Assembly: GCF_029919115.1 (NCBI RefSeq)
Contig: NZ_CP123990.1
Coordinates: 2,294,001-2,358,000 of the forward strand
DNA: 64,000 nt
Source: Variovorax paradoxus
Lineage (GTDB): Bacteria > Pseudomonadota > Gammaproteobacteria > Burkholderiales > Burkholderiaceae_C
Direction of reading: 5' to 3'
Below the pieces are notes generated by a model, which was not told the origin of the DNA, made no database searches, and saw nothing but the letters and a program-made list of their open reading frames with translations. The translations under genes and the position numbers were made by a program. This document shows positions 40,843 through 48,992 of this stretch, piece after piece. Position 1 is the stretch's first letter. Every line of letters starts with the position of its first letter.

Positions 40843-41694
40843 TTGCTGACGCGACGTTCCCTCCTGCTCGCCGGGTTTGGCGCGCTCGTGGCCCGTGCGG
40901 CCACGGCTCGCGACGGCGCGCCCGCGCTCATGCTGGCCGAGGTTTACCGCCCCGGCATGTCGCTGGCCGACTACTGGGTGAGTGAAAAGTACGACGGCGT
41001 GCGCGGCTACTGGGACGGCAAGCGGCTGTGGACCCGGGGCGGCGAGCCGGTCGTGGCGCCCGCCTGGTTTACCGCGCCGCTGCCAAAGCAGCCGCTCGAC
41101 GGCGAACTGTGGGCCGGCCGGGGCCAGTTTTCGCATGCGGTTTCCACCGTGCGCAGCCAAACGCCCAACGACACGGCTTGGCACAGCATGCGCTTCATGG
41201 TGTTCGACCTGCCGGCTCAAGGCGGCGATTTCACGGCCCGGCTCGCAGCCCTGCGAAAACTGTTGCCGATTACCGCTGCGCCTTGGGTGATTCCGGTGCC
41301 GCAAGAGCGGGCCACCACGCACGCAGACCTGCAGGCACTGCTCGACAAGACGGTGAAGATGGGCGGGGAAGGCCTCATGCTGCACCGGGGCGCCTCGCTC
41401 TATCGCGCGGAGCGCAATACCGACCTCCTCAAGGTAAAGCCCCATGACGACGCCGATGCCCGCGTGGTGGGGCATGTGCCCGGCAAAGGCAGGCACAGCG
41501 CCCGCCTGGGCGCGTTGCTGGTCGAAACGCCCGAGGGCAAGCGCTTCAAGCTTGGCACCGGCCTGACCGATGCCGAACGCGACAATCCGCCCGCGGTCGG
41601 CAGCTGGGTGACCTACCGCTTCAACGGCACAAACGCCAGCGGATTGCCGAGGTTCGCGCGCTTCGTGCGAGCGCGGACCGACCTGCCCTCTTGA
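40843..41694 (+). CDS. ligE: Exported ATP-dependent DNA ligase (LigE-like)
   Basis: The 283-residue protein from a TTG at 40843 has a signal-like N-terminus (LTRRSLLLAGFGALVARAATA, with a twin Arg) and a minimal ATP-dependent ligase core. Motif I is K49-Y-D-G-V-R-G, followed by LDGELWAGRG, FMVFDLP, EGLMLHRG, LLKVKP and an OB-fold domain. Lig E enzymes of Neisseria, Haemophilus and others are periplasmic nick-sealing ligases tied to uptake of extracellular DNA or biofilm DNA. No competence gene is adjacent. The start codon is the least certain part. Confidence 0.88.
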   Translation: MLTRRSLLLAGFGALVARAATARDGAPALMLAEVYRPGMSLADYWVSEKYDGVRGYWDGKRLWTRGGEPVVAPAWFTAPLPKQPLDGELWAGRGQFSHAVSTVRSQTPNDTAWHSMRFMVFDLPAQGGDFTARLAALRKLLPITAAPWVIPVPQERATTHADLQALLDKTVKMGGEGLMLHRGASLYRAERNTDLLKVKPHDDADARVVGHVPGKGRHSARLGALLVETPEGKRFKLGTGLTDAERDNPPAVGSWVTYRFNGTNASGLPRFARFVRARTDLPS

Positions 41695-41736
41695 ACGCAG
41701 CACGCCGAGCGTGCCGCGTGCTTCCTCGGCTCTTTG

Positions 41737-44040
41737 CTATTTCTTCGGCGCGGCCACGCAGTCCGCGTAATAGCGCTTCTTGCCGGTCTCGTCGATGCGC
41801 GCCACCAAGCCGTGGATGTCGGTTTCGAAGCCCGGGCACTGCAAGTTGAACTCGCGCGAGAACTTGAGGTAGTCGACGATCTTCTTGTTGAACACTTCCC
41901 CCGGAATGAGCAGCGGAATGCCCGGCGGGTACGGCGTGATCAGGCTGGTGGTGATGCGGCCTTCGAGCTCGTCGATTTCCACGCGCTCGGTTTTGCGGTG
42001 CGCAATGTGGGCAAAAGCGTCGCTGGGCTTCATGGCCGGCGTCAGGTCGCTCAGGTACATCTCGGTCGTGAGGCGCGCCACGTCGTAGCGTGCGTACAGC
42101 TGGTGGATGTGCTGGCACAGGTCGCGCAGGCCCAGGCGCTCGTAGCCCGGGTGCTGCTGGCAGAACTCGGGCAGGATGCGCCACATCGGCTGGTTGCGCG
42201 CGTAGTCGTCCTTGAACTGCTGCAGGGCAGTGAGCAGCGTGTTCCAGCGGCCCTTGGTGATGCCGATGGTGAACATGATGAAGAAGCTGTAGAGCCCGGT
42301 CTTCTCCACAATCACGCCGTGCTCGGCAAGGAACTTGGTCACCACGCTCGCCGGAATGCCCGTTTCGGCAAAGTTGCCCTCGAGGTCCAGGCCCGGCGTC
42401 ACGATGGTCGACTTGATCGGATCGAGCATGTTGAAGCCGTCGGCCAGCTCGCCAAAGCCGTGCCAGTTGCGCGGCGACTTCTTGCTCTTGCTCGGCTTGC
42501 CGTTCTTCTCGCCTTGCATGATCCAGTCTTCGGCGCGGCCAATGCCTTCGTCGACGAGCTTCTCGGGGCCCCAGACCTTGAACCACCACTCGTCCTTGCC
42601 GAACTCGTCTTCGACCTTGCGCATGGCGCGGCGGAAGTCGAGCGCTTCCAAGATGCTCTCTTCCACCAGCGCCGTGCCGCCGGGCGGCTCCATCATGGCG
42701 GCGGCCACGTCGCAACTCGCAATGATGGCGTACTGCGGGCTGGTCGACGAGTGCATCAGGTAGGCCTCGTTGAACAGGTCGCGGTCGAGCGCACGGTTCT
42801 GCGAGTCTTGCACCAGCACGTGGCTGGCCTGGCTGATGCCCGCCAGCAGCTTGTGGGTGGACTGCGTGGCAAATACCAGTGATTCCTTCGGACGCACGCG
42901 CCGCTTGCCCATGGCGTGATAGGCGCCATAGAACGGGTGGAAAGCCGCATGCGGCAGCCACGCCTCGTCGAAGTGCAGCGTGTCGACGTAGCCGTCGAGC
43001 ATGTTCTTGATCGTCTCGGTGTTGTAGATGACCCCGTCGTAGGTCGACTGGGTGAGCGTCATCACGCGCGGCTTGACCTTGTTCGGGTCCACGTCGGCGA
43101 GCAGCGGATTGGCCTTGATCTTGGCCTTGATGGCGCTCTGCTCGAACTCGCTCTTGGGAATCGGGCCGATGATGCCGAAGTGGTTGCGCGTGGGCTTCAT
43201 GAACACCGGAATCGCGCCGGTCATGATGATCGCGTGCAGGATCGACTTGTGGCAGTTGCGGTCGACCACCACCACGTCGTCGGGCGCCACCGTGTGGTGC
43301 CACACCATCTTGTTGCTGGTGCTGGTGCCGTTGGTCACGAAGAAGCAATGGTCGGCGTTGAAGATGCGCGCCGCGTTGCGCTCGCTGGCCGCCACCGGGC
43401 CGGTGTGGTCGAGCAGCTGGCCGAGTTCTTCCACCGCGTTGCAGACGTCGGCGCGCAGCATGTTCTCGCCGAAGAACTGGTGGAACATCTGGCCCACCGG
43501 GCTCTTCAGGAACGCCACGCCGCCCGAATGGCCCGGGCAGTGCCACGAGTACGAACCGTCTTCGGCGTAGTCGATCAGCGCCTTGAAGAACGGCGGCTGC
43601 ACGCCCTCGAGGTAGCTCTTGGCCTCGCGGATGATGTGGCGCGCCACGAACTCCGGCGTGTCCTCGAACATGTGGATGAAGCCATGGAGCTCCCGCAAGA
43701 TGTCGTTCGGAATATGGCGCGAAGTCTTGGTTTCGCCGTAAATATAGATCGGCACGTCGGCGTTCTTGCGCCGCACTTCGCCAATGAAGCTCCGCAGGCT
43801 GAGCACGGCCGGGTCCAGGTCGGGACCCACGGTAAATTCCTCGTCGTCGATCGACAGGATGAACGCGCTGGCACGGCTTTGCTGCTGGGCAAACTGGCTC
43901 AGGTCACCGTAGCTCGTGACGCCCAGCACCTCGAAGCCCTCGCTTTCGAAGGCCTGCGCAAGTGCGCGAATACCGAGGCCCGAGGTGTTTTCGGAGCGGA
44001 AGTCCTCGTCGATGATGACGATGGGGAAGCGAAATTTCAT
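41737..44040 (-). CDS. PLP-dependent arginine/lysine/ornithine decarboxylase
   Basis: A 767-residue group III decarboxylase with an N-terminal receiver-like wing domain (VIIDEDFRSENTSGLGIRALAQAFESEGFEVLG), a PLP-binding core and a large C-terminal domain. K397 in ATQSTHKLLAG is the Schiff-base lysine, preceded by the cofactor-binding FDEAW. Members make agmatine, cadaverine or putrescine; residues visible here do not settle which. The ATG at 44040 is the family N-terminus, and upstream sequence belongs to the divergent nfeD region. Confidence 0.93.
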   Translation of the reverse strand: MKFRFPIVIIDEDFRSENTSGLGIRALAQAFESEGFEVLGVTSYGDLSQFAQQQSRASAFILSIDDEEFTVGPDLDPAVLSLRSFIGEVRRKNADVPIYIYGETKTSRHIPNDILRELHGFIHMFEDTPEFVARHIIREAKSYLEGVQPPFFKALIDYAEDGSYSWHCPGHSGGVAFLKSPVGQMFHQFFGENMLRADVCNAVEELGQLLDHTGPVAASERNAARIFNADHCFFVTNGTSTSNKMVWHHTVAPDDVVVVDRNCHKSILHAIIMTGAIPVFMKPTRNHFGIIGPIPKSEFEQSAIKAKIKANPLLADVDPNKVKPRVMTLTQSTYDGVIYNTETIKNMLDGYVDTLHFDEAWLPHAAFHPFYGAYHAMGKRRVRPKESLVFATQSTHKLLAGISQASHVLVQDSQNRALDRDLFNEAYLMHSSTSPQYAIIASCDVAAAMMEPPGGTALVEESILEALDFRRAMRKVEDEFGKDEWWFKVWGPEKLVDEGIGRAEDWIMQGEKNGKPSKSKKSPRNWHGFGELADGFNMLDPIKSTIVTPGLDLEGNFAETGIPASVVTKFLAEHGVIVEKTGLYSFFIMFTIGITKGRWNTLLTALQQFKDDYARNQPMWRILPEFCQQHPGYERLGLRDLCQHIHQLYARYDVARLTTEMYLSDLTPAMKPSDAFAHIAHRKTERVEIDELEGRITTSLITPYPPGIPLLIPGEVFNKKIVDYLKFSREFNLQCPGFETDIHGLVARIDETGKKRYYADCVAAPKK

Positions 44041-44148
44041 GAGCAGGGCTCCGGACAGGCAATGAGGCGCGAAGTGTACGGAATTCGGATGAAGGATTGC
44101 GTGAGCTTTTGACTCAGAATGTCGAGCGTCCATCAAAGAGGAGAAGAC

Positions 44149-44577
44149 ATGGCGAATTCCACCATCTGGTGGCTGATAGCAGGAGCCGCGATCGTGCTCG
44201 AGCTGCTCTCGGGTACGGTCTACCTGCTGCTGCTGGCCACCGGCTTCGCAGCTGCGGCCGTTGCAGCGCACCTGGGCATGGGCACCGTCGCGCAACTGGT
44301 GGTGGCGGCCGTGGTCGGCGTGGGGGCCGTCCTGGTCTGGTATGCCGTGCAGCGCAGGCGGCCGCCGGCACCGCCCACCGAGGCGAATCGCGACGTGAAC
44401 ATGGATATCGGCGAAATCATCCACGTGGAGGCATGGCACCCCGACGGCACGGCCACCGTGCGCTATCGTGGTGCTCAGTGGACCGTGGTGCAGCGCGCGG
44501 GCCGCGCTTCGTCGGCCGCCGGGGAGCACCGCGTGGTCGAGGTCGTCGGCAGCCGCCTCGTGGTCGAAAAGACCTAA
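44149..44577 (+). CDS. NfeD family membrane protein
   Basis: A 142-residue short NfeD protein: transmembrane helices at about 6-24, 28-48 and 50-66, then a cytoplasmic OB-fold (NMDIGEIIHVEAWHPDGTATVRYRGAQWTVVQRAG, HRVVEVVGSRLVVEK). These proteins are regular partners of SPFH/stomatin proteins. The SPFH gene follows 24 bp downstream. AGAGGAGAAGAC before the ATG at 44149 is a strong ribosome site, which decides this start over an ATG 30 bp upstream. Confidence 0.92.
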   Translation: MANSTIWWLIAGAAIVLELLSGTVYLLLLATGFAAAAVAAHLGMGTVAQLVVAAVVGVGAVLVWYAVQRRRPPAPPTEANRDVNMDIGEIIHVEAWHPDGTATVRYRGAQWTVVQRAGRASSAAGEHRVVEVVGSRLVVEKT

Positions 44578-44601
44578 TCAGAATTCAAGAGGAGAAACAT
44601 C

Positions 44602-45531
44602 ATGGAATTTTCGATTCCCATCATCATCCTGGTCATTGCGATCATCGTCATCAGCCAGTCGGTCAAGTTCGTGCCGCAGCAGAACGCATGGGTGCGCGAG
44701 CGCCTGGGCAAGTACCACAGCACCATGACGCCAGGGCCCAACTTCCTGATCCCCTTCATCGACAAGGTCGCCTACAAGCACAGCCTGAAGGAAATTCCGC
44801 TCGACGTGCCGAGCCAGATCTGCATCACGCGGGACAACACCCAGCTGCAGGTCGACGGCATCCTGTACTTCCAGGTGACCGATCCGATGCGCGCGAGCTA
44901 CGGCTCGTCCAACTACATCGTGGCGGTAACGCAGCTGGCACAAACGTCACTGCGCAGCGTGATCGGCAAGCTCGAGCTCGACAAGACCTTCGAGGAGCGC
45001 GACGTCATCAATGCGCAAGTGGTTGCCGCCATCGACGAGGCGGCGCTCAACTGGGGCGTGAAGGTGCTGCGCTACGAAATCAAGGACCTGACCCCGCCCA
45101 AGGAAATTCTGCTCGCGATGCAGGCGCAGATCACCGCCGAGCGCGGCAAGCGCGCGCTCATAGCCGCCTCCGAAGGCCGCCGCCAGGAGCAGATCAACAT
45201 CGCCACCGGCGAACGCGAGGCGTTCATCGCCCGCTCCGAGGGCGAGAAGCAGGCCCAGATCAACAACGCCCAGGGCGAAGCGGCGGCCATCACGGCCGTG
45301 GCCACCGCCACGGCGGACGCCATCGAGCGGGTTGCGGCGGCCATTCGCCAGCCGGGCGGCGAGCAGGCCGTGCAGCTCAAGGTGGCCGAACGTGCGGTGG
45401 ATGCGTACGGCAAGGTTGCGGCCGACTCCAAGACCACGCTGATCGTGCCGAGCAACATGAGCGAAACCGCCGCGCTCATCGCCTCGGCCATGCGCATGGT
45501 CCAAGCCGGCAAGCCGCAAAATCCGGCCTGA
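44602..45531 (+). CDS. SPFH/Band 7 (stomatin/QmcA-like) membrane scaffold protein
   Basis: A 309-residue protein with one N-terminal transmembrane helix (EFSIPIIILVIAIIVISQSVKFV), an SPFH domain (PQQNAWVRERLGKYHSTMTPGPNFLIPFID, DVPSQICITRDNTQLQVDGILYFQV) and a long Ala/Glu-rich coiled coil (about 165-250), ending VQAGKPQNPA. Stomatin-like proteins oligomerise into membrane rings. Pairing with NfeD is the usual two-gene operon. CAAGAGGAGA precedes the ATG. Confidence 0.93.
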   Translation: MEFSIPIIILVIAIIVISQSVKFVPQQNAWVRERLGKYHSTMTPGPNFLIPFIDKVAYKHSLKEIPLDVPSQICITRDNTQLQVDGILYFQVTDPMRASYGSSNYIVAVTQLAQTSLRSVIGKLELDKTFEERDVINAQVVAAIDEAALNWGVKVLRYEIKDLTPPKEILLAMQAQITAERGKRALIAASEGRRQEQINIATGEREAFIARSEGEKQAQINNAQGEAAAITAVATATADAIERVAAAIRQPGGEQAVQLKVAERAVDAYGKVAADSKTTLIVPSNMSETAALIASAMRMVQAGKPQNPA

Positions 45532-45539
45532 GCGACTGC

Positions 45540-45545
45540 TACAAT
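45540..45545 (+). promoter_or_regulatory. -10 element of tRNA-Ser
   Basis: TACAAT at 45540-45545 lies 10 bp before the first base of tRNA-Ser, a good position for the -10 element. It is 8 bp after the SPFH stop. The -35 region (CAAAAT near 45517) is weak. Confidence 0.55.
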
Positions 45546-45555
45546 CGAGGGCTCA

Positions 45556-45646
45556 GGAGCGGTGGATGAGCGGTTTAAGTCGCACGCCTGGAAAGCGTGT
45601 GAGGGTTAATAGCCCTCCGCGGGTTCGAATCCCGCCTGCTCCGCCA
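45556..45646 (+). tRNA. tRNA-Ser (anticodon GGA)
   Basis: A 91-nt type II tRNA with an encoded CCA end. The acceptor stem GGAGCGG pairs with CTGCTCC (one G-T pair), with discriminator G. The anticodon stem CACGC/GCGTG holds the loop CTGGAAA with GGA at 45590-45592; a long variable arm precedes the T arm GCGGGTTCGAATCCCGC. It reads UCC and UCU codons. Confidence 0.97.
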
Positions 45647-45690
45647 GAGATTGATTGTTCGTAACCGTTCACGAACATGCAGAAAAGAAG

Positions 45691-45727
45691 AAAGCCCGAG
45701 TTGCCCCAAGGCACCTTGGGCTTTTTT
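45691..45727 (+). terminator. Intrinsic terminator after tRNA-Ser
   Basis: AAAGCCC (45691-45697) pairs with GGGCTTT (45718-45724), with an inner TGCC/GGCA stem, and is followed by a T run. It ends the tRNA transcript 45 bp after the CCA. Confidence 0.85.
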
Positions 45728-45830
45728 GTGGGCGCCGTTGTACCCCAGCAACGCGCCCGGCACCGCCAACCGGGGTCGTCTGGCGGTACCATCCAAAGGT
45801 CTTACTTTTGAAGCCTGCAAAGGAGCCCGG

Positions 45831-46187
45831 ATGGCCGGACAGCAACAAACCTCATCGCGTGGCGACACGTCACTCGAACAGACATTGGAGAAGACCGAAG
45901 CGGTTGCAGCCGATGTGCAGCGGGCATCGGACAACCTTGCGGTCGTGAACACGGTGCTCGAACAAGGGTTGCCTGAAGAGGTTCAGGTGGGCGACGTGGC
46001 CCAGGCCATCGAGCACACCAGCCAGCTTGAAGAAAAGCTGGCCAAGTCGGCCGAAACACTGGCCGAGGTCAACGCGGCCTTGAGCGAAGAAATCGAAAAG
46101 CGGCTCGAAGCCACTGCCGAGCGGGACGAAAGCCAGGCTCAGGCCGAGGAACTCAAGGCAAGAATCCGAGCTGGCGCTGCGGACTGA
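45831..46187 (+). CDS. Coiled-coil protein, unknown function
   Basis: A 118-residue acidic, cytoplasmic protein with no hydrophobic segment. Heptad-like helices run almost end to end (DTSLEQTLEKTEAVAADVQRASDNLAVVNTVL, AQAIEHTSQLEEKLAKSAETLAEVNAALSEEIEKRLEA). AAGGAG at 45819-45824 is 6 bp before the ATG at 45831, which decides the start against longer frames from 45651. A receiver-only gene lies 107 bp downstream on the same strand; the pair may work together, but nothing in the sequence proves it. Confidence 0.8.
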   Translation: MAGQQQTSSRGDTSLEQTLEKTEAVAADVQRASDNLAVVNTVLEQGLPEEVQVGDVAQAIEHTSQLEEKLAKSAETLAEVNAALSEEIEKRLEATAERDESQAQAEELKARIRAGAAD

Positions 46188-46294
46188 CCGTCTTCACGGT
46201 CGTCCCGGCCGAATGGATTGCTCCTTATCCCTTCTCCTACGCTGCGGACTCATCCGGCACGCTACGCTATTGGTTCTCAAAGCGAAACCACGGC

Positions 46295-46687
46295 ATGGCC
46301 CTCATCACGTTCCTCGTAGAGGACAACAAGACCATCAGAGACAACCTGGTCCCGGCCCTCGAGGATCTGGTCAATGGCCAAGTCGTCGGGTTTGCTGAAA
46401 CCGAGTCGGCCGCGCTTGCCTGGCTTGCCGCCCATCCGAATGACTGGCAGCTTCTCATCATCGACCTGTTCCTGAAGGAAGGCTCGGGCCTTGGCGTGCT
46501 CTCGGGCTGCAAGACCCGCGGGCCGGGCCAGCGGGCGGTGGTGCTGAGCAACTACGTAACGGCAGACATTCGCGCCCGCTGCGAGGCGCTGGGTGCCGAT
46601 GCCGTCTTCGACAAATCGCGGGATCTCGATGCCTTCATCGAATACTGCAACACCGACCGGCCCTCGGGCTTTGCAGCCCTCCCCTGA
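46295..46687 (+). CDS. Receiver-only response regulator
   Basis: A 130-residue stand-alone receiver domain: acidic pair E9-D10, phosphoacceptor D57 (LLIIDLFLKEGSGLG), Ser in VVLSNYV and Lys in FDKSRD. There is no output domain, so it should act by protein contact, like CheY or Spo0F. No kinase is adjacent; the nearest gene on the strand is the coiled-coil protein. It ends 45 bp before a terminator. Confidence 0.88.
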   Translation: MALITFLVEDNKTIRDNLVPALEDLVNGQVVGFAETESAALAWLAAHPNDWQLLIIDLFLKEGSGLGVLSGCKTRGPGQRAVVLSNYVTADIRARCEALGADAVFDKSRDLDAFIEYCNTDRPSGFAALP

Positions 46688-46732
46688 TCAACTGCACACC
46701 AACGGCCGGTAGCCACCATCCGGCAGACATGA

Positions 46733-46757
46733 AAAAAGGGCCCGAAGGCCCTTTTTC
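46733..46757. terminator. Bidirectional intrinsic terminator
   Basis: AAAAAGGGCC, CGAA tetraloop, GGCCCTTTTT spanning 46733-46756, with T runs in both directions. It separates the receiver gene (plus) from the livJ-like gene (minus). Confidence 0.9.
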
Positions 46758-46792
46758 TTTTTGCGCATTGCTGCGCTACGCGGTGAAGCCGA

Positions 46793-47998
46793 TCAGCGCA
46801 CCACGGCGATTTGCGTACGCACGCCACCCTTGTAGGTGAAGAGCGTCAGCGCGCCGTTCTTGATGTCGCCCTTTTCGTCAAAGGCGATCGGGCCGGTCAC
46901 GCCCTTGTATTGCACCTTGCCGACTTCCGGCAGGTACTTTTCAGGGTCGGCGGAACCGGCCTTGACCATGGCTTCAGCCAGCACGTTGACCGCGTCGTAC
47001 ACGTACGGTGCATAGATCTGCACCTCCACGCCGTTCTTGGTCTTGAACTTGGCCTTGAAGTCTTCCAGCGGCTGCTTGAAGTCGCCGTCGACACCGCCGG
47101 CTTCAGCGCAAACCACCATCTCTTCGCCGATGGCGTCACCAGCCAGCTTGGGCAGTTCGCCGGTGCACAGGCCGTCGCCGCCCATGAACTTGACGTTCAG
47201 GCCGAGTTGCTTGACCTGCTTGAGCATCGGGCCGCCAACGGCGTCCATGCCGCCGAAGAACAGCACATCGGGCTTGGACGACTTGAGCTTGGTCAGGATG
47301 GCGTTGAAGTCGGTCGACTTGTCGGTGGTGAATTCGTGGCCGACGATGGTCGCGCCGGCAGCCTTGGCCGCCTTTTCGAATTCTTCGGCAACGCCCTGGC
47401 CGTAGGCCGTGCGGTCGTCGATCACGGCAATGTTCTTGCCCTTGAGCGTTTCGACAGCGTACTTGCCCAGCGTGCCGCCGAGTTGCGTGTCGTCAGCCAC
47501 CACGCGGAACGTGGTCTTGAAGCCTTGGCGCGTGTACTTGGGGTTGGTTGCCGAAGGCGAGATCTGCGGAATGCCAGCGTCGCTGTAGAGCTTGGAAGCG
47601 GGAATGGTGGTGCCCGAATTCAGGTGGCCCACGATACCGTTGACCTTGCTGTCGACCAGCTTCTGGGCCACTGCAGTGCCTTGCTTCGGATCGCCAGCGT
47701 CGTCTTCGGCCAGCAGTTCGAACTTGGCAACCTTGTCGCCGATCTTGAGGCCCTTGGCATTGAGATCTTCGATGGCCATCTTGGCGCCGAACTCGTTGTC
47801 CTTGCCAAGGTGGGCAATCGGGCCGCTGGTGGGCGCGACGTGACCGATCTTGACGACCAGTGCGTCTGCCGGAGGCGCTGCAGGTGCCGGGGCCGCTGCC
47901 GTGGGCGCCGGTGCGGCGGGTGCAGCAGCTTCTTCTTTTTTGCCGCAAGCCACAAGCGTGAGTGCAGCCAGTGCGACCGCAGTCCATTTCAATTGCAT
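46793..47998 (-). CDS. Branched-chain amino acid ABC transporter binding lipoprotein (LivJ-like)
   Basis: A 401-residue type I periplasmic binding protein with a lipobox (LTLVAC, Cys18), an Ala/Pro-rich tether (EEAAAPAAPAPTAAAPAPAAPP) and the Leu/Ile/Val-binding fold (KIGHVAPTSGPIAHLGKDNEFGAKMAIEDLNAKG, DDAGDPKQGTAVAQKLV, TAYGQGVAEEFEKAAKAAG). No permease or ATPase genes are adjacent, so it either serves a transporter encoded elsewhere or acts as an orphan. Ligand specificity is unknown. Confidence 0.9.
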   Translation of the reverse strand: MQLKWTAVALAALTLVACGKKEEAAAPAAPAPTAAAPAPAAPPADALVVKIGHVAPTSGPIAHLGKDNEFGAKMAIEDLNAKGLKIGDKVAKFELLAEDDAGDPKQGTAVAQKLVDSKVNGIVGHLNSGTTIPASKLYSDAGIPQISPSATNPKYTRQGFKTTFRVVADDTQLGGTLGKYAVETLKGKNIAVIDDRTAYGQGVAEEFEKAAKAAGATIVGHEFTTDKSTDFNAILTKLKSSKPDVLFFGGMDAVGGPMLKQVKQLGLNVKFMGGDGLCTGELPKLAGDAIGEEMVVCAEAGGVDGDFKQPLEDFKAKFKTKNGVEVQIYAPYVYDAVNVLAEAMVKAGSADPEKYLPEVGKVQYKGVTGPIAFDEKGDIKNGALTLFTYKGGVRTQIAVVR

Positions 47999-48138
47999 GA
48001 GAACCTCCAGAACATGGATAAATAAAACTAAACAAGAAACCGGTCGTGTGATCCGGGCGCGCAGACCTCGCAAGTTTCGCGCCGCAGACCAGCGGCACCC
48101 TCACGCCTACCGACCTGCGGCGCAGTTTAGCTGAAGCT

Positions 48139-48549
48139 TTATGCGCCGGAAGCTGGCGTAGACCCTGTGTTTTCCGAGAGTTCGGCGGCCATCGCCTCTA
48201 TAACCAAAGCACGCAAAACGGCCTCGATTTCTTCACGCAGCCGAGGCACCATTGAATCGAGTTGCTGTTGAACGGCGGCCGAAACCGTGTCGCTCAAGCG
48301 CTCTTCCAAAGACAGGTCCACGCGCTGCAGCACCCGATGCAGCAATTGCTCTTCGAGGCGCACGATTTCGGCATCGGAGCGCTGTTCGGCCGGGGGCAAG
48401 GCAACCGCTTCGGCAAGGTCGACCGGCGGCGCCGGCGTGCTCGCGATAGAAGGCTTGCCCGCCTCGCCGGCCACGGGCTCGGCTTGCAGATCGAGCACCG
48501 TGGTCAGGGTGGGAACGAACCGGGGCGGTGTACGCAGCGTGCTGGCCAT
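48139..48549 (-). CDS. Hypothetical protein downstream of holC
   Basis: A 136-residue soluble protein with a Pro-rich N-terminal third and helical remainder (EIVRLEEQLLHRVLQRVDLSLEERLSDTVSAAVQQQLDSMVPRLREEIEAVLRALVIEAMAAEL). No family is recognised. Its ATG overlaps the holC stop by one base (TGATG), so it is the third gene of the pepA-holC operon. In E. coli valS follows holC; here this small protein takes that place. Confidence 0.78.
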   Translation of the reverse strand: MASTLRTPPRFVPTLTTVLDLQAEPVAGEAGKPSIASTPAPPVDLAEAVALPPAEQRSDAEIVRLEEQLLHRVLQRVDLSLEERLSDTVSAAVQQQLDSMVPRLREEIEAVLRALVIEAMAAELSENTGSTPASGA

Positions 48550-48992
48550 CAGGAAGCGCTCCTCGCAAAGTCGTGCGGCTGGATGGTGTAGCCCCGGTCG
48601 GCATAGTGGCGCCACCGCGAGCGGCCGATCTGGCGGTCTTCGGCCTCGTCGCTCACGATGTCGATCAGGCGCTCGAAGCGTTCGAAACCCGCCGGAACCT
48701 CCGGCCCCAGGTTCACGAGCATCTCGCGGTGGGGGAGCGATGCAACATCTGCCCCCTCGGCCGAAAGAATGACCGGCGACCTGGCCACCATGTGCGCCTC
48801 GGCGTTGCTGCGGCAATGCGCGATGAAGTCGGACGGAGAGAGTTGCCAGAGCGCAGCATCCACCGCATCCAGCATTTGCGTTTCGCCCACCACAACTACA
48901 CGCAGCCCGCGCGCGCTCACGGCCTTTCGCACCAGCCGGCAGGCGTAGTTGACCTTGTCCGGCGTATTGAAGTGAAAACCGATTTCCGTCAC
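48549..48992 (-). CDS. holC: DNA polymerase III subunit chi
   Basis: A 147-residue HolC from a GTG at 48992: TEIGFHFNTPDKVNYACRLVRKAVSARGLRVVVVGETQMLDAVDAALWQLSPSDFIAHC, then SPVILSAE and a WRHYADRGYTIQPHDF end. Chi links the clamp loader to SSB. The GTG overlaps the pepA TGA (GTGA). PepA-holC is the usual proteobacterial order. Confidence 0.93.
   Translation of the reverse strand: MTEIGFHFNTPDKVNYACRLVRKAVSARGLRVVVVGETQMLDAVDAALWQLSPSDFIAHCRSNAEAHMVARSPVILSAEGADVASLPHREMLVNLGPEVPAGFERFERLIDIVSDEAEDRQIGRSRWRHYADRGYTIQPHDFARSAS

Noticed and set aside
41700..41714. GCACGC/GCGTGC hairpin between the ligase and decarboxylase genes
   Set aside because: A 6-bp stem with a 3-nt loop and no T run; too weak to call a terminator.
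45556..45646. tRNA-Ser as an integration site for a genomic island
   Set aside because: No integrase, direct repeat of the tRNA 3' end or foreign-looking genes follow; the next genes are small native-looking ORFs with terminators.
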